Assembly (NCBI RefSeq): GCF_950023065.1
Contig: NC_088681.1
Coordinates: 46,906,836 to 46,970,835 of the forward strand
Length of the DNA: 64,000 nt
Direction of reading: 5' to 3'
DNA from: Planococcus citri
Taxonomy: Eukaryota; Arthropoda; Insecta; Hemiptera; Pseudococcidae
Part shown: one piece after another, positions 60,215 through 64,000 of the stretch
Numbering within the stretch: position 1 is the first letter of the stretch
Layout of the letters: every line of letters starts with the position of its first letter
Notes under the pieces: model-generated
What the model was told of the DNA's origin: nothing
Seen by the model: only the letters and a program-made list of their open reading frames with translations
Database searches by the model: none
Made by a program: the position numbers and the translations under genes

Positions 60215-60900
60215 ATGAAAAAATCTAGTATGCGAGTGAATTTGCGAATAATTTTGCAGATTTCTTTGATAACTAATTTAGTTGTAGCGGACTTGGATGA
60301 TCTTTGTTCCAAAGTAAAAACCGATTCAAACCCAAATTCAAGAACACTGGTAGACGAGAGACGAGAGCAACTTTTGTCGGAAAAATCATTCATGGTTTAT
60401 GGTGAGTCAGTTTTTTTATCTTTATCATATTATGTACTTGGTGGTAATCAGTGTAGGTATCAATTTTCGTTAGCCACTAAATCATTTCATTTATTCTCGC
60501 AGTACAGAATTTTATCAGACTGGCATGGGCAGGCATCGGCAACAATCTGAAACCCGATAAATTGTCCAAGAATCTTTGCATATGCGCTATTGCCAGGGCA
60601 CAAAATAAACGTTTTGACGATTTTAACAAAGATCAGGTTATCGTGCTAGAAGTGACCATTGAGATTTCTTTAACTGCAGGGAACACAGACTTGCATAAAT
60701 ATCCGGCGATTCGTTGTATCAGCACTGAATTTTCACCTGACTTCGACCGGAAATACTATATAATAAAAAGTAATTTTAACAAAGGCTATTTACGCACGAG
60801 TCGCTTTGACGTGTACTTGGTGCACGATGCGCAACAGAAAGGTGCGTATCCAATTTCTGTCATATTGAAAAAAGTATCATTGGACGATTTTGCTGGGTGA
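60215..60900 (+). CDS. Predicted small secreted protein, two exons, nested in the netrin intron
   Basis: Exon 1 is 60215-60401 and exon 2 is 60503-60900. The 101-bp intron has donor G|GTGAGT and acceptor CTCGCAG|TA, both phase 1. The spliced product has 194 residues. Residues 1-25 form a signal peptide (basic start, then a hydrophobic run ending V-V-A before D26). The mature part has four cysteines (31, 88, 90, 134), an acidic patch after the cleavage site (DLDDLC), and predicted strand-like stretches such as V-I-V-L-E-V-T-I-E-I and F-D-V-Y-L-V-H-D, so it may be a beta-rich secreted domain. The start context AACAATGA is good. It lies on the strand opposite netrin and would be transcribed independently. 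No AATAAA was seen soon after the stop. I recognise no family. A single-exon reading ends at 60550 after 111 codons and lacks the second half. Expression data would settle it. Confidence 0.68.
60402..60502 (+). other. 101-bp intron of the nested gene
   Basis: Donor GTGAGTCAG, T-rich interior, acceptor TTATTCTCGCAG. It interrupts the codon for valine 63 after its first base. Alternative AGs at 60507 and 60518 would break the frame. Confidence 0.65.
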
Positions 60901-61205
60901 TGATTAATATGTGATTTTTTGTACGACATATTTTCAAATTGAAGCCACCTGAATTGATAAGTTATGCATATCAGTAGACTATTTTAAAAATACATAATTC
61001 ATGAAAAAAAAACATGCTGATACAATTACACATTTTATGCGAACCGATTTACTATTTCATTGCGTTGATTTACCTAAAAGAACTGAAATTGTAAAGTTCA
61101 TCTAATCTAGTAAAGTGAATCGCGAAGGAATACTTATGTTTGCGGATTTTGACAGAATTCAGCAGAAACCTTCATTTCGAGATGAAAATTATTCAGAGAA
61201 AAATT
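60901..61205. other. 3' flank of the nested gene
   Basis: AT-rich, and likely to include the 3' untranslated region. No canonical polyadenylation signal was identified. It ends at the satellite. Confidence 0.4.
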
Positions 61206-61209
61206 GTAG

Positions 61210-62060
61210 CTCCGGAGACTCGTTCGTGAACGAATCGATTCGTACAAGTGATTCGCGAACGAATTGACTCTTGTTTGCGAATCATTCGCGAACGAATTAA
61301 TTCGCATAAGTGACTCGTTCGTGAACGAATCGATTCGTATAAGTGACTCGTTCGTGAACGAATCGATTCGGATAAATGACTCGTTCGCGAACGAATCGAT
61401 TCATTTAATCAATTTTTGGCGAATCTCATTCACGAACAAATTGACTTTTGTTTGTGAATCATTCGCGAACGAATTAATTCGTATAAGTGACTCGTTCGCG
61501 AACGAATCGATTCATTTGCTCAATTTTTGGTGAATCATTCACGAACGAATTGAATCATTTTTTGTGAATCATTCGCTGACGAAGTGACTTTTGTTTGTGA
61601 ATCATTCGCGAACGAATTAATTCGTATACGTGACTCGTTCGCAAACGAATCGATTAGTATAAGTGACTCGTTCGCGAACGAATCGATTCGTATAAGTGAC
61701 TCGTTCGCGAACGAATCGATTCATTTGCTCAATTTTTGGTGAATCATTCACGAACGAATTGAATCATTTTTTGTGAATCATTCGCTAACGATGTGACTTG
61801 TTTGTGAATCATTCGCGAACGAGTTGATTCGTATAAGTGACTCGTTCGCGAACGAATCGATTCGTATAAATGACTCGTTCGCGAACGAATCGATTCGTAT
61901 AAGTGACTCGTTCGTGAACGAATCGATTCATTTACTAAAATTTTTAGTGAATCATTCGCGAACGAATTGAATCATTTTTTGTGAATCATTCGCGAACGAA
62001 TTGCCTTTTGTTGTGAATCATTTGCGAACCAATCGATTCGTACAAGTGACTCGTACATGA
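61210..62060. repeat. Satellite array built on TTCGTTCGCGAACGAA (copy 3)
   Basis: Units of about 33-42 bp with GACTCGTTCGCGAACGAATC followed by GATTCGTATAAGT. Some units are nearly identical (61655-61720 and 61840-61905). A higher-order pattern is visible: blocks with GCTCAATTTTTGGTGAATCA recur near 61517 and 61728. It sits 310 bp downstream of the nested gene. Confidence 0.93.
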
Positions 62061-62084
62061 AAAAATAAAATCGATCAAAAATTA

Positions 62085-63620
62085 TCATTACCAAGAAAAC
62101 GACTGCACCAGTTTTGATGAAACTTGAAATATCATAAATTCTCTAGCGTTTCTACGATCAACGACCATCACCGTAATCCAAAACTTTACAGTTTTCGAGT
62201 TTAAGCGCCGACAAATTTAGGTACGATAAAAATCCGCATTGGGTGAATTAGCACAAAAACTCATTTAAAAATTAATTTCTCAGGAACCTTTGAACTGATT
62301 TTGATCAAATTCAAAATGTCAGGCCTTAGCTATTAGCCGGGCATTTTGTCACCATAATCGTGTTTCAAAAGTTCAAAGCTTCCATGTTCAGGGTGTCTAA
62401 CACTCCTATTTATCCTACAAAAGTCCTTTTTTTTGCCTATGACACCTTTTTGTCCTTTTAGTGTCCTTTTTTTCAACAATTTTATCCAAAAGTCCTTTTT
62501 TTTTCAAAATAATTTTTTCAAATTTTCAATTTTTCCCCCTTTTTCCGAGAAAACGGCTCATTAGTCGACTTTTTTAGAACTTGAATCACACATTTTTGTG
62601 AGCTTTTGCCCTCACTTCGCTCGGGCTATTTGCTCTTTCTTTTTTCCAAATGAGTGACTCATTTTTCAAATTCAATAAAATGTTCAAAGTTTGAATCAGA
62701 AAAATAAACTCCTCCTTCCTTACACATTTTTCTTTACTTCTCAGCAAAACATGAAATTTTGAAAACTTTTAGCATTGCTGCACTCGGGTCTGTTTGCTTT
62801 TCTTTTTCAAGTTTGAATTTTTTCTTTTCTTTTCTTTTTTTTTTTTTTGAATTGAGAATGATGTTGAATCATCATTTAAATTTCAAGATTTTGTAGCAAA
62901 ATATAGGTAAGTAACTTATTTACACAAAAAAACATCGTTTTCATACCTCTCAAAATACTGAATATCTAAAGCTTTTGCGGCCTGTTAGCTTTTCTTTTTC
63001 CAGTTTTAAATTTTCAAAAAAAAAAATCATAAAACTTGAATGAAAATTTTGAACTTCCCACCTTGAAAAAAATTTTGACCCCCCCCTCCCCAACCTCAAA
63101 AAATTCCATAAGTGCTCGAAAAATGACCTGCTGAAAGTCCTACTAAAAGTCCTTTTTAAGTGCTTTTTTCATTTTGAAATTTTGTTAGACACCCTGAATT
63201 GTTAATCGAGTGACAACATTTTTTTCGACATTTTTCACTTAAAAATAATTACTCTGAGTAACGACTGAACCAATTTTTATGAAACTTAAAAGTATCACAA
63301 GTCCATCACCATTCCTATAATGTTGGACTTGCACCATGATCCAGAGGTTCATAGCTTTCGTGCGTAATCAAAAATAAAATTGATCTTTTTGTCATTTTCG
63401 TGGGATGACTTTGCACAAAATTCATTAAGAATCGAATTTCTCAGCAACGGCTGAACCGATTTTGATCAAATTTTAAATGTCACAACTAGACTATACTAGC
63501 CGGACATTTTTGCACCATCATCAAGTTCCAAAAGCTCAAAGCTTCCAAGTTTGTCGAGCAACAACTTATAATGTCGGACTTTCACCTTGTTCCAAAAGTT
63601 CGTAGCTTTTGAATTAAATC
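62085..63620. repeat. ~160-190 bp tandem repeat 'TTTTGATCAAATT' (second site), split by a hAT-like element
   Basis: Units with GAACTGATTTTGATCAAAT and CACCATGATCCAGAGGTTC begin near 62119, 62304, 63275 and 63462. The order and content match the array at 28.1-28.5 kb. One unit is interrupted by the element at 62389-63196. Confidence 0.83.
62389..63196. mobile_element. hAT-like element with CAGGGTGTCTAACA ends, 808 bp
   Basis: The left end CAGGGTGTCTAACA and the right complement CAGGGTGTCTAACAAAA are perfect inverted repeats of 14 bp. The insertion splits the repeat text 'gcttccaagtttatcgagtgac', which is intact at 28.4 kb, but the expected 8-bp duplication is imperfect (..TGTT against ..TTGTT). 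Inside, AAAGTCCTTTTTTT recurs near both ends, and a TTTTGCCCTCACTTCGCTCG motif lies near 62607. Confidence 0.8.
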
Positions 63621-64000
63621 GAAAATTTTTGGGCTTGTTATAAAACTCGTTATAAATTTGAAAATTTGTTTGCGAAGGTCGCAAAGGCGGGGTCAAAATT
63701 GAATGAGAAGGAAAAAGACGAATATGGACAGATTTTAGATGAAATAATTAAGTATTTTTGCTACAAAATAGCATCGCTGGTCTTGGGCTCGGGACGACCA
63801 TCGAGTTGGGTAATTTTAATTTAGATTTCGGTCGGTATGTCTCTTGTGGTGGCTGGTGAGTTTTCTCTTCGGTTTTGACGACGACGACCCAGCCAAAAAT
63901 ATTTATCCGTTAATACGTAATTTGGAGGGTTAAACTTTTCATCGGTGTTTCGTCGTCGACGATGGTGGCATCGCGTCTTATGCATTATAAATCCACGATT
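63621..64000. other. start of a unique-looking island
   Basis: From about 63720 the sequence becomes less repetitive and richer in CpG (63930-63985). No coding sequence is recognised before the window ends. Confidence 0.5.

Larger units (their letters stand above)
48611..64000 (-). other. netrin intron upstream of LE2 (partial, at least 15.4 kb)
   Basis: It starts at the LE2 acceptor and runs past the window edge. No LE1 or laminin N-terminal coding sequence was found on the minus strand. It hosts several mobile elements and, on the opposite strand, a small two-exon gene (60215-60900). Confidence 0.75.

Noticed and set aside
61264..61533. Repeated DSFANESIRI-like peptide frame (also near 6168-6562 and 28734-29182)
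   Set aside because: The satellite unit of ~33 bp is a multiple of three, so frames stay open on both strands. There are no other coding signs.
48611..64000. Netrin LE1/LamNT exon
   Set aside because: No minus-strand frame shows the LE cysteine spacing or laminin N-terminal motifs.

Overview
The window is AT-rich animal DNA and almost entirely non-coding. It lies inside one large gene on the minus strand that encodes netrin, a secreted axon-guidance ligand. Three netrin exons can be placed exactly: the second laminin-type EGF (LE2) exon at 48422-48610, the third (LE3) exon at 8902-9051, and the acidic linker exon at 8532-8654. All three begin and end in codon phase 1. The joined residues match the family across both junctions (ACK-A-CDC and APC-I-K-IP). 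The LamNT/LE1 part must lie above position 64000, and the C-terminal NTR (C345C) domain must lie below position 1. The LE2-LE3 intron is 39.37 kb. An intron of at least 15.4 kb lies upstream of LE2.

The host is probably an insect. Reasons: the netrin sequence, a jockey/CR1-type retrotransposon of arthropod character, and abundant GTAGGTACCTAC-like words that I associate with hemipteran and lepidopteran genomes. I cannot place it further without a search.

A second gene is likely on the plus strand at 60215-60900, nested in the netrin intron upstream of LE2. It has two coding exons and a 101-bp intron, and predicts a 194-residue secreted protein with four cysteines in its mature part. I do not recognise its family.

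The introns alternate between unique-looking islands and mobile or repetitive DNA. The islands share a strongly over-represented octamer, TACGAGTA. The mobile and repetitive DNA includes: a 32-bp minisatellite with a ~265-bp higher-order repeat (0.2-1.17 kb); three arrays of a satellite built on the palindrome TTCGTTCGCGAACGAA (5.3, 28.6 and 61.2 kb), two of them joined to a second ~160-190 bp tandem repeat; five hAT-type elements with exact 8-bp target duplications and two or three more with imperfect ones; a near-palindromic TA-flanked element (23.3-24.7 kb); a dead jockey-like retrotransposon (33.8-37.6 kb) split by at least two other elements; a probable LTR plus primer-binding site (43.2-43.6 kb); a 60-75 bp degenerate satellite (45.3-47.6 kb); a TTAA-flanked element (50.4-51.0 kb); and a nested complex at 52.1-55.7 kb ending in a 1.3-kb near-perfect palindrome. 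No rRNA, functional tRNA or CRISPR array was seen.
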